DNA from: an uncultured Flavobacteriales bacterium
GTDB taxonomy: Bacteria > Bacteroidota > Bacteroidia > Flavobacteriales > UBA7430
Reading direction: 5' to 3'
Assembly: GCA_913041775.1 (NCBI GenBank)
Contig: CAJWJW010000074.1
Location: 1 to 6,760 of the forward strand
DNA length: 6,760 nt
The notes under the pieces were generated by a model, which saw only the letters and a list, made by a program, of their open reading frames with translations, made no database searches and was not told the origin of the DNA. Shown here one piece after another: positions 1 to 6,712 of this stretch. Made by a program: the position numbers and the translations under genes. Each line of letters opens with the position of its first letter. Within the stretch, counting starts at the first letter, position 1.

Positions 1-161
1 TACAGCTATTTGCTTCTGGATGGAGTAAAATAGCGAAGGATTATAAAATCAATGGGATTCCTAGATTCATGCTATTCGATAGCAATGGGAACATCATTAA
101 TGTACGTGCTCCAAGACCTTCTAACGAGGGAATTAGAACTTTAATAGACAAACATATTTAG
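1..161 (+). CDS. C-terminal end of a thioredoxin-fold protein (TlpA/thioredoxin-like), truncated by the window edge
   Basis: Only one forward frame is open from the left edge to the TAG at 159-161; it gives 52 complete residues starting at base 3. It contains the segment YKINGIPRFMLFDSNGNII, which matches the second half of a thioredoxin fold: a beta strand, the cis-proline loop (G-I-P), then the strand and turn 'FMLFDSNGNII', and a final helix (EGIRTLIDKHI). This arrangement is typical of TlpA/ResA-like thiol-disulfide oxidoreductases and related peroxiredoxin-like proteins of Bacteroidota. The CxxC active site, any signal peptide and the N-terminal domains would lie upstream and cannot be seen, so redox activity is inferred from the fold alone. 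The stop codon is 7 nt before the ClC start, which suggests co-transcription with that gene. Confidence 0.82.
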   Translation, partial: QLFASGWSKIAKDYKINGIPRFMLFDSNGNIINVRAPRPSNEGIRTLIDKHI

Positions 162-168
162 CAATTAA

Positions 169-1947
169 ATGCCAAAACAAAGCTTCTTAAAACGTTTCTT
201 AATATGGAGAGTAAAACACATCTCACATAAGCAGTTTATCTTGCTAATGAGCTTAATTGTAGGTGTAGGTTCTGGATTAATAGCCGCTTTCATAAAGAAT
301 ACAGCGCATAGTTTAGGAGACTTTTTACGTAGCTCATCAGAGTCAACGGTTTGGCACAATTACTCGTTACTAATACTCCCTTTAATAGGGATTTTGGCTA
401 CTGTGCTTTGGAATAAATACATCGTTAGAAAACCCGAAAGTAATGGGTTTCCTACAATCCTATATGCTATAGCCAAACGTAGTGGCATCATGAAGAGACA
501 TCATATGTTTTCTTCTATTATCTCTTCAATACTTACTGCTGGTTTTGGTGGTTCTATTGGATTGGAAGCACCAGCAGCATCTAGTGCATCGTCTTTAAGC
601 TCAAATTTTGCGCGCGTTTTACATCTTAATTTTAAAGATCGGATGTTGTTAATAGGCTGCGCTACAGCAGGTACAATTGCGAGTATTTTCAATGCTCCAA
701 TTGCATCCCTAGTTTTAGCTATGGAAGTATTAATGTTAGACTTAACCATGGCGTCGATTATTCCTTTGCTCATTGCATCAGTATCAGCTACAATAAGTTC
801 ACGTTTAATTATTGGAGATGCTTTAATATTACACATTGAAAATGTTGAGGCATTTCATGTTGCCAATATGCCTTTTTACATTCTGCTAGGAGTGTTTTGC
901 GGATTGCTCTCTGTAGTCTTTTCTAAAGTATTTTACAAAACCACCAATCTATTAAAAAAGATAAAACACAAAATTAGCCGAGCTATTTGGGGTGGCTTAT
1001 TTTTAGGGGGCTTACTATTTCTAATTCCACCACTTTTTGGAGAGGGATTCGAAACCATCAATTTATTATTAGCAGACCAAGGAAAAGAGATTATTTCTGG
1101 GAGCTATATTGAATCTATTTGCACTACAGAAACGGCATTATTCGTATTGATTTTCATCATCTTGTTGTTTAAAATTGTTGCTACCTCTGTTACTGTAGGA
1201 GTAGGTGGAATTGGAGGAGTATTTGCGCCTTCCTTATTTTTGGGCGCGGGATTGGGTTATGTATTTGCTAAGCTGATTAATCATTTTTTCTGGATAGAAT
1301 TATCGGTAAGCAACTTTAGCTTGGTCTCTATGGCAGGATTAATTGCAGGAGTATTACATGCACCACTAACTGCAATTTTCTTGATTGCCGAAATTACGAG
1401 TGGCTACGAACTTTTCATTCCACTAATGACTGTGGCAGCAATTTCTTATGTGAGTTCAAAATACTTTATTCCCCATTCGCTCTTCAACTTACAATTAGCA
1501 CAAAAGGGTGAATTGATGACGCACAACAAAGACCAAGCAGTATTGATGCAGATGCAACTGGAAAAGTTAGTTGAAAAAAACTTCTCTGTTATACATCCTG
1601 AAATGAATTTAGGAGAGCTCGTAAAAGTAGTTGCAGATTCTAAAAGGAATATTTTTCCTGTAGTAGATGAGAAGAATATATTCTTAGGAATTATAAGTCT
1701 TGACGATATCCGTAAAGTAATGTTTGACGATAGTTTATATACACAAATTACAGTTGAGGATTTAATGCACCAACCCTTAGGTTCTATAAAGCTTTACGAT
1801 CCGATGGACAAAGTGATGGCGAAATTCAAAGAAACAGGAGCATGGAATTTAGCAGTAACTTGCCATGGTGAGTATATTGGATTTATTTCAAAATCTAAGT
1901 TGTTTAGCAAATACAGACGCAAACTAGTAGAATTCTCAGAAGAATAA
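169..1947 (+). CDS. ClC-family chloride channel/transporter with two C-terminal CBS domains
   Basis: A 592-residue integral membrane protein of the voltage-gated chloride channel (ClC) superfamily, moving chloride or a similar anion across the inner membrane. Hydrophobic helices fill about residues 22-435, followed by a cytoplasmic CBS pair at roughly 471-520 and 529-582, which in this family binds nucleotides or regulates gating. Signature regions are recognisable: SNGFP at 91-95 in place of GSGIP, SIGLEAP at 129-135 with the gating glutamate E133, FNAP at 174-177 followed by E186-V187, and GVFAP at 350-354 (the GxFxP motif). The internal proton-glutamate position of E. coli ClC (E203) appears to be V187, and the central tyrosine position appears to be F439. 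ATG 169 is the natural start: it lies 7 nt after the upstream stop and keeps the basic N-terminal lead-in (KRFLIWRVKHIS) usual in Bacteroidota homologues. No clear ribosome binding site is seen, as is common in the phylum. Whether it is a channel or an H+/anion antiporter is unresolved. Confidence 0.95.
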   Translation: MPKQSFLKRFLIWRVKHISHKQFILLMSLIVGVGSGLIAAFIKNTAHSLGDFLRSSSESTVWHNYSLLILPLIGILATVLWNKYIVRKPESNGFPTILYAIAKRSGIMKRHHMFSSIISSILTAGFGGSIGLEAPAASSASSLSSNFARVLHLNFKDRMLLIGCATAGTIASIFNAPIASLVLAMEVLMLDLTMASIIPLLIASVSATISSRLIIGDALILHIENVEAFHVANMPFYILLGVFCGLLSVVFSKVFYKTTNLLKKIKHKISRAIWGGLFLGGLLFLIPPLFGEGFETINLLLADQGKEIISGSYIESICTTETALFVLIFIILLFKIVATSVTVGVGGIGGVFAPSLFLGAGLGYVFAKLINHFFWIELSVSNFSLVSMAGLIAGVLHAPLTAIFLIAEITSGYELFIPLMTVAAISYVSSKYFIPHSLFNLQLAQKGELMTHNKDQAVLMQMQLEKLVEKNFSVIHPEMNLGELVKVVADSKRNIFPVVDEKNIFLGIISLDDIRKVMFDDSLYTQITVEDLMHQPLGSIKLYDPMDKVMAKFKETGAWNLAVTCHGEYIGFISKSKLFSKYRRKLVEFSEE

Positions 1948-1958
1948 ACAAAATAGCT

Positions 1959-2651
1959 ATGATAATACCCATTGGAAGTATTGTAAATGCATTGACTGTT
2001 ATTATAGGGAGTCTTATAGGAGTGGCTTTTGGTAAGTATGTTTCTGAAAAAACAAGAATAACTATTTTTCAAGTAATAGGATTATTTACCCTAGTCTTAG
2101 GTTTTAAAATGGCACTCGCTACACAGCAGTTTTTATTACTCCTTATCTGTTTAGTCCTAGGAGCAATAATTGGAGAATTACTCAACATAGAACAACTATT
2201 TGAACGAGTTGGGAGTAGAATAAAAAAGAGTCTTAAAAGTAAAAATCCACTATTTACAGAAGGACTAATAACAGCCTTTTTAATTTACTGCATTGGCTCT
2301 ATGACTTTTGTTGGAGCAATAGAAGAAGGGATTAACAAAGACAGTACTTTATTGTTTACAAAAAGCCTTCTCGATGGAATCACTTCCATTTTATTAGCCT
2401 CTACTTTTGGTATAGGGGTACTTGTTTCTGCAATACCACTTTTACTGTTTCAATCTGTTTTAACTTGGGGAGCCATTTATTTTGAGCCTTATTTAGCTCC
2501 AGAAATAATTACTGAATTATCGGCTGTTGGTGGTGTTCTTATAATTGCTATTGCATTAAATATATTGCATTTGAAAAAAATTAAAGTTAGTAATTTACTT
2601 CCTGCTTTGTTTCTGGTTATTCCATTGTATTTAATCGCTCAAGTCTATTGA
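1959..2651 (+). CDS. DUF554 family integral membrane protein (YqgA/YdfK-like)
   Basis: A 230-residue, highly hydrophobic protein with about seven membrane segments (near residues 5-25, 34-53, 57-75, 103-121, 139-165, 183-205 and 211-229). It shows the landmarks of the DUF554 family: an N-terminal GSIVNALTVIIGSLIG stretch (6-21), IGELLNIE (71-78), the segment around FLIYCIGSMTFVGAIEEG (107-124), and KSLLDGITSILLAS (135-148). The length fits the family. DUF554 members, including E. coli YqgA and B. subtilis YdfK, are putative transporters with no firmly established substrate, so no function is assigned. The start lies 11 nt after the ClC stop on the same strand with no room for a separate promoter, so it is probably translated from the same mRNA. 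Its stop codon overlaps the 3' end of the convergent FG-GAP remnant by 7 bp. Confidence 0.93.
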   Translation: MIIPIGSIVNALTVIIGSLIGVAFGKYVSEKTRITIFQVIGLFTLVLGFKMALATQQFLLLLICLVLGAIIGELLNIEQLFERVGSRIKKSLKSKNPLFTEGLITAFLIYCIGSMTFVGAIEEGINKDSTLLFTKSLLDGITSILLASTFGIGVLVSAIPLLLFQSVLTWGAIYFEPYLAPEIITELSAVGGVLIIAIALNILHLKKIKVSNLLPALFLVIPLYLIAQVY

Positions 2652-2733
2652 AACATCGAAATCTTTTGACGAGATTGAACAGTGCCGTCCGTGTTCATAA
2701 ACAGAATATAAGCGAAACCAGCATCAGTATCTC

Positions 2734-2747
2734 CATCATCTATAAGA
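2734..2747. repeat. 14-bp direct repeat, copy 1 (at the frameshift)
   Basis: CATCATCTATAAGA on the plus strand is identical to the copy at 2789-2802, in the same orientation and 55 bp away. Read on the minus strand, this copy lies immediately after the frameshift base of the FG-GAP remnant and encodes LIDD in the shifted frame. Confidence 0.7.
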
Positions 2748-2788
2748 GCATGCACCTACAATTATATCGAGAATACCGTCTTTATTTA

Positions 2789-2802
2789 CATCATCTATAA
2801 GA
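2789..2802. repeat. 14-bp direct repeat, copy 2 (inside the FG-GAP loop)
   Basis: Identical to the 14 bases at 2734-2747. Here it encodes the LIDD that precedes VNKDGILD in the intact part of the FG-GAP unit. The two copies bracket the segment encoding VNKDGILDIIVGA, with the frameshift falling just before copy 1 as read on the minus strand. Confidence 0.7.
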
Positions 2803-3033
2803 TCGTGATCTCTACCGAATCTACCGCCAGAAGATAACTCACAAGTAAACCCACCCAAACCCTCACCTATTGCAACAAAGTTACTGGTTCCGTAATTAAG
2901 ATTAATTTCTGAAAATACAAACGAAGTGGAAAACATTAGAATCGATAGTAGACCATTTTTCATGTTTGGGACTAAGTCATTAATAGCACATCAATTTAGA
3001 CAAATAAATAATGGGAAATATTTCATTTTTTGC

Positions 3034-3066
3034 TTGAGTGTGGGCGCTTTAAATATTTTACATTTG
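3034..3066 (+). promoter_or_regulatory. Putative Bacteroidetes-type promoter for the aspartokinase gene
   Basis: TACATTTG at 3059-3066 is an exact match to the Bacteroidota -7 consensus TAnnTTTG. A TTG at 3034-3036 lies 22 nt upstream of it, within the spacing reported for flavobacterial promoters. Transcription would begin near 3070-3074, leaving a leader of only about 10 nt before the ATG at 3083. Both elements are short and can occur by chance in AT-rich DNA, but the position is right and the upstream plus-strand gene ends over 400 bp away. Confidence 0.5.
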
Positions 3067-3082
3067 TTGCAAATATATTAGG

Positions 3083-4333
3083 ATGAAAGTTTTTAAGTTT
3101 GGAGGTGCATCTGTAAAAGATGCTGAAGGAATAAAGAATTTAGCAAAAATTCTGCAGCAGTATAAAGCCCATAAACCATTGGTTGTGATTTCGGCTATGG
3201 GAAAGACTACAAATCTTTTAGAAGAAGTTGCTCGGGCTTTTTACTTAAAGCAGGCGAATGTATTTGAGAAAGTAGAAAAAGTAAAGTTATTTCATAAAAA
3301 TATTATAAGCGGTTTGTTTCCTAAGGGACATACGGTATTTGATGATGTAACAAATTTATTTGTTGAGGTCGAATGGGCTTTAGAGGATGAACCACGTCCT
3401 GAATACCCATATGAGTACGATCAAATTGTATCCATTGGAGAGTTAGTATCTACAACAATTGTGAGTGCCTATTTAAATGAAATTGGATTAAAAAATACTT
3501 GGTTAGATGCAAGAGATTTAATTAAAACAGACAATAAACACCAAGATGCTAATGTAGATTGGGAACTAAGTAGTCAATTAATTAAAAAGAATATACGAGG
3601 CGAACACCTTACGATTACACAGGGATTTATAGGATGTACTTCAGAAAACTTTTCGAGCACACTCGGTAGAGAAGGTTCAGACTATAGTGCCGCAATTTTT
3701 GCAAGTATTTTAGATGCGAAAAAATTAGTGATTTGGAAAGATGTACCTGGTCTATTAAATGCTGATCCTCGCTATTTCCCAAATCCAATAAAAGTTGAAA
3801 AGCTCTCTTTTCAGGAAGCTATAGAATTGGCTTATTATGGAGCGTCTGTAATCCATCCTAAGACATTGCAACCTTTAAAAGCAAAAGGAATTCCATTAGA
3901 AATTAGATCATTTGTAAATCCTGAAACTGAAGGTACCTGGATTGCAGATAGTGTAGAGACTGTTCCAAAAACAGCTTTTTATATTTTAAAGAAAAACCAA
4001 ACCTTACTCTCTATAGCAGCGTTAGACTTAGACTTTATAGTAGAGAATCATTTAGCTCAGATTTTCTCTGTACTAGCAAAGTACAATGCCAAAGTAAACC
4101 TGATTCAGAACTCAGCCGTATCATGTTCTTTAGCTGTAGATGTAGATCCTTTACAGGTACAAACACTTATAGAAGAGCTTTCTAAAAACTACCGAATTAA
4201 ATACAATACTGGCTTAGAGTTACTCACTATTAGACACTATAACCAAGGTTCTGAACAATCTATTTTAAAGGACAAAGAGATTATTCTTAGTCAGGAAAAC
4301 AGAACCACCAAGCAAGTATTGTTTGTTAGCTAA
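3083..4333 (+). CDS. lysC: Monofunctional aspartokinase (aspartate kinase) with C-terminal ACT region
   Basis: A 416-residue cytoplasmic enzyme that phosphorylates L-aspartate with ATP to 4-phospho-L-aspartate, the first step towards lysine (and diaminopimelate), threonine and methionine. The amino-acid kinase domain covers about residues 1-290. It shows KFGGAS at 5-10 (phosphate/Lys motif), VSIGELVS at 116-123, LDARDLI at 141-147, TLGREGSDYSA at 193-203 (substrate/nucleotide loop), WKDVPG at 218-223, ADPR at 227-230 and ELAYYGASVIHPKT at 248-261. The C-terminal part (about 305-416) is an ACT-type regulatory region with LIQNSAVSCSLAVD at 340-353 and an ending (LELLTIRHYN, then SQENRTTKQVLF) like that of other Bacteroidota monofunctional enzymes, implying feedback control by an end-product amino acid. 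No homoserine dehydrogenase domain is fused. ATG 3083 precedes the conserved first strand directly. The gene stands alone and ends 21 nt before the convergent secreted-protein gene. Confidence 0.96.
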   Translation: MKVFKFGGASVKDAEGIKNLAKILQQYKAHKPLVVISAMGKTTNLLEEVARAFYLKQANVFEKVEKVKLFHKNIISGLFPKGHTVFDDVTNLFVEVEWALEDEPRPEYPYEYDQIVSIGELVSTTIVSAYLNEIGLKNTWLDARDLIKTDNKHQDANVDWELSSQLIKKNIRGEHLTITQGFIGCTSENFSSTLGREGSDYSAAIFASILDAKKLVIWKDVPGLLNADPRYFPNPIKVEKLSFQEAIELAYYGASVIHPKTLQPLKAKGIPLEIRSFVNPETEGTWIADSVETVPKTAFYILKKNQTLLSIAALDLDFIVENHLAQIFSVLAKYNAKVNLIQNSAVSCSLAVDVDPLQVQTLIEELSKNYRIKYNTGLELLTIRHYNQGSEQSILKDKEIILSQENRTTKQVLFVS

Positions 4334-4354
4334 AGCTTTATAAAGACCTCAAGC

Positions 4355-6580
4355 TTAATACGTTTCACTATTTGATAAATATTGTAGCGTATGAGGAGTT
4401 GCCATTTTTATTTGGTAACCTTTCCCAGGCTCTAAATTTCCAATTCCATTAAAGCCCCAGTCTGGTAAATAAGCAGCACCCACATTATTTTTAATTATAA
4501 CTACATCTGCACCGAACTCGTCGAATACAGCTTGCGTATCTGCTGGCTCTAAGCGTAAATAACTGAATATACCCCAACCTTGATTAAGGGCAATTGGATT
4601 CGCTTCTGGCAACATGTAAACTCCACATATATCTATAGACTGTGCATTGGTAGTTTTAAGTAAATAACCTTGTGAGTTGTCTACAATACCTATAGCATCC
4701 ATATTGAAAGAAGGTAAATAAGCTGAACCAGCATAATCTTTAACAATTGTTAAATTATTAGAGCTTACTAAGTCACTAAACAACGAACTCAACACCATGT
4801 TATCTGCCTCTATATAGGTAGAAAACATTGACCAACCAGCTGGTAAGTTTAAGTTCTGACAAGTTTCAGATACATTAGAGAAATCACATAAACTTCCTTG
4901 ATATGGAGCTCCTTCAGAAAGTAAGACTCCATTAACATCGGATATAGTCCAAGAAATCTCTTCCTGCCAAGTACCACCATCACAGATTATTTCTAGACAT
5001 CCATAAGAAGGATCGTAACAAAAAGTTTCGATTTGAGATGAGCCAGAAGAAAAACCAAAAGACATAGAATTAAAACTAATTGTATTGCCATTCCAGCCAT
5101 CACCATAGGAATCCATCATCTCTAAGGTAAACGATTCACCTGTACAGTTTCCATCACAATCGTAGCCAATAGCAGGGCCATTACCACCACATTCACCACA
5201 TTCATCAATTTCTGCACAAGAACCATCGTCGGTTACAGCAAAAGGATTGTAATTACACGCAGTTTCGTCCATACATCCACTAGAAACTAATTCTATATTT
5301 AATTCTAAAATAATTCCTGTTAGAAGGTTCACACTTATTTGCTGTGTAGCATAACCATTTGCGGAAACCTCTAAGGTGTAAATTCCAGGATCAGCCATGC
5401 CAGATTGGTAAAATCCAGCTAAACTAGAAAGGGATGGATTGGTAGAACCAACAATCTGTACAGTAACATTACTTATAGGAGCCTCGGTAAGACCATCCGT
5501 AATTGAACCTTCTATAAAACTCGCATTGGTAAATTTTGGCTCCAACACAAAAAGGCCGTTTTCAATATCCGATACCAAAACATTTCCAGAAGGTAAAAAT
5601 GGATACGTTCCCCAAGCACCATTAAATCCAGCACCTTCATAGTTTGGTGAAGTATCGTAATAGGCAACTTCAATTAAGTTACTCGGATTACTGGCATCAA
5701 CCACAGAAACACCATCTCTATAATAAGAGGTAACTAAAAAGTCGCCCGCTACATGGGTATTGTGAGGAATTACATCGGTATCGGTACTCCATGCTTGAAT
5801 TCTATCGAGTTCTTCAATGTTACTAAGGTCAGACACATCGTAGGCGGTAACAAAAGAACCACTTACTTCATCGGTAGTAAAAACCGTATTTCCATCATCT
5901 GAGATCCAACTATTATGTGTGAAATTATTGGGTGTACCGTGGCTAGCCAAAAGAACTGGATTTGCTTTATCCGACACATCAACTACAGAAAATTCTCCAT
6001 TGTAAATAGCTCCACCCCAAAGAGTATCGCCTCTGACCATAGCATCATGAAAATAGCTATCGCCATAATTCCCTAAATATTCTGGACTTTCTGGGGTAGT
6101 AGAAACATCGAACATCATTGCACCACCGCCACCAAAGTTGGCACCTAGAACATAAAGAATACCATTTTCATCGATGTAAATATTGTGCCCTGTAGTAAAG
6201 CCTAAATCTACATTTTGAATAGATGTAGGATTGGCATTACCAGCAATTAACTCCTCTAAGTTTATAATATGCAAACCTCCACTAGATTCGTTAACACAGT
6301 ATAAATAATCTCCATAAGTTTTTAAATCTCTCCAAGTAGAGCTGGGACCTTCGAAAAAACCAAGCTCAGTTATTTGTGTAGGATTCGTTACATCGACAAC
6401 AGAAACGCCGTTATAAACTCCAACCAAAGCATATTCTCCACTTTCGGTAGCATAACCCCAAACATCGTTTAAGCTGTTAGAGTACGTGTAATTAGATAGG
6501 TAATTGAGGTTTAAACTAGACTGAGCACATAAAGTAATGCTAAAGAATAAACCTAATACGGAGAGCGTAATTTGTTTCAT
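4355..6580 (-). CDS. Secreted multidomain surface protein: choice-of-anchor B / LVIVD repeats, CarboxypepD-reg-like, Cys-rich and duplicated C-terminal module
   Basis: A 741-residue exported protein. Residues 1-19 are a Sec signal peptide with likely cleavage at LCA-Q; the cysteine at 18 is not in a good lipobox. Residues about 36-347 are LVIVD-type repeats typical of choice-of-anchor B proteins, a probable beta-propeller: recurring SVVDVTNP (60-67), SVVDVSDKANP (198-208), SVVDASNPS (292-300), and His-containing turns such as FTHNSW (220-225) and IPHNTHV (271-277). Residues about 355-433 resemble a carboxypeptidase-regulatory/Ig-like domain (SIEGSITDG...PGIYTLEVSANGY). Residues 436-479 are Cys-rich (GCMDETACNYNP, then DECGECGG). 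Residues about 484-575 form a beta-rich domain opening with MMDSYGDGWNGNT. The last about 165 residues are two copies of one module (577-653 and 663-736). I see no typical type IX secretion tail, so how it is anchored is unclear. The specific role is unknown; a binding or adhesion role is a guess. The start ATG is 6580-6578. Confidence 0.9.
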   Translation of the reverse strand: MKQITLSVLGLFFSITLCAQSSLNLNYLSNYTYSNSLNDVWGYATESGEYALVGVYNGVSVVDVTNPTQITELGFFEGPSSTWRDLKTYGDYLYCVNESSGGLHIINLEELIAGNANPTSIQNVDLGFTTGHNIYIDENGILYVLGANFGGGGAMMFDVSTTPESPEYLGNYGDSYFHDAMVRGDTLWGGAIYNGEFSVVDVSDKANPVLLASHGTPNNFTHNSWISDDGNTVFTTDEVSGSFVTAYDVSDLSNIEELDRIQAWSTDTDVIPHNTHVAGDFLVTSYYRDGVSVVDASNPSNLIEVAYYDTSPNYEGAGFNGAWGTYPFLPSGNVLVSDIENGLFVLEPKFTNASFIEGSITDGLTEAPISNVTVQIVGSTNPSLSSLAGFYQSGMADPGIYTLEVSANGYATQQISVNLLTGIILELNIELVSSGCMDETACNYNPFAVTDDGSCAEIDECGECGGNGPAIGYDCDGNCTGESFTLEMMDSYGDGWNGNTISFNSMSFGFSSGSSQIETFCYDPSYGCLEIICDGGTWQEEISWTISDVNGVLLSEGAPYQGSLCDFSNVSETCQNLNLPAGWSMFSTYIEADNMVLSSLFSDLVSSNNLTIVKDYAGSAYLPSFNMDAIGIVDNSQGYLLKTTNAQSIDICGVYMLPEANPIALNQGWGIFSYLRLEPADTQAVFDEFGADVVIIKNNVGAAYLPDWGFNGIGNLEPGKGYQIKMATPHTLQYLSNSETY
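4363..4851 (-). repeat. Tandem duplicated C-terminal module (coding repeat within the surface protein)
   Basis: Coordinates are approximate and cover residues about 577-739. Copy A (577-653) and copy B (663-736) align along their length: AGWSMFSTYIEAD with QGWGIFSYLRLEPAD; LTIVKDYAGSAYLPSFNMDAIG with VVIIKNNVGAAYLPDWGFNGIG; NSQGYLLKTTNAQSI with PGKGYQIKMATPHTL. The shared pattern is GW-x-x-FS, (V/I)-(V/I)-K-x-x-x-G-x-AYLP, and GY-(L/Q)-(L/I)-K near the end. DNA identity is low, so the duplication is old. I recall similar GWS...IVK...GKGYQIK ends in other Bacteroidota surface proteins, but I cannot name a family. Confidence 0.75.
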
Positions 6581-6712
6581 ATAAAGTGTCTTAATTCGAC
6601 TTCTAATTTACATTTTTTTTTGAAATAGCTGAAGCCTTGGTTATTGATAGCATAGAATGATAAATAATAATCTACCTACTCATCATTAACACTCTATCAA
6701 AAATTAACCCAT
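6581..6712. other. Intergenic region with no gene recognised
   Basis: These 132 bases separate the start of the minus-strand surface-protein gene from the terminator at the right edge. The promoter of that gene should lie here, but I found no exact minus-strand TAnnTTTG box; the nearest sequence, on the plus strand CAAAAATTA at 6698-6706, is one base off the spacing. An A/T run (T9 at 6613-6621) is present. No small ORF with family features was seen. Confidence 0.5.

Larger units (their letters stand above)
2645..2963 (-). pseudogene. Frameshifted remnant of a secreted FG-GAP repeat protein
   Basis: Reading the minus strand from ATG 2963-2961, the first 71 residues form a signal peptide (MKNGLLSILMFSTSFVFS) and an FG-GAP-like unit: RFGRDHDLIDDVNKDGILD followed by IIVGA, the D-x-N-x-D-G-x-x-D calcium-binding type of loop. 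The frame then hits TGA at 2738-2736. Skipping one base at about 2750 opens the next frame for 34 more residues, which include DDGDTDAGFAYILFMNTDGT and VQSRQKIS. That is just the continuation expected of an FG-GAP repeat (VGA...DDxG..DAG..YILF.N.DGTV), so the two pieces belong to one ancestral gene. The shifted frame ends at TAG 2647-2645. Intact relatives carry many such repeats in several hundred residues, so about 105 residues is a stub with most of the gene missing. A sequencing error could explain the frameshift but not the early end. Expression of the 75-residue in-frame product is possible but unlikely to be functional. Confidence 0.82.

Noticed and set aside
501..836. 111-residue open frame on the minus strand within the ClC gene.
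   Set aside because: It is antisense to conserved ClC helices, has no recognisable features, and is explained as a shadow of the coding frame.
1794..2072. 92-residue minus-strand open frame spanning the ClC/DUF554 junction.
   Set aside because: Low-complexity Tyr/Asn/Ser-rich composition typical of reversed AT-rich coding sequence; both plus-strand genes across it are convincing.
2660..2685. AATCT/AGATT stem-loop after the DUF554 stop as a terminator.
   Set aside because: Only 5 bp of stem, no T tract, and the bases are explained as coding sequence of the FG-GAP remnant.
3010..3031. Short AT-rich hairpin (AATGGGAAATATTTCATT) followed by a T run, terminator-like on the plus strand.
   Set aside because: The stem depends on G-U pairs and is very AT-rich, and no plus-strand gene ends nearby; it is more likely AT-rich promoter-upstream sequence.
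3070..3077. TATATTTG on the minus strand as a promoter for the FG-GAP remnant.
   Set aside because: No TTG element lies at a suitable distance upstream on that strand, and it is about 100 bp from the start codon; probably a chance match.
4333..4356. Possible bidirectional terminator between the convergent aspartokinase and surface-protein genes (AAGCTT at 4333-4338 and 4351-4356).
   Set aside because: The stem is only 6 bp with a 12-nt loop and has no T run on either strand; AAGCTT is itself palindromic, so the pairing is weak evidence.
5439..5642. 67-residue plus-strand open frame inside the surface-protein gene.
   Set aside because: Antisense shadow of a well-supported coding region with no start context or family resemblance.
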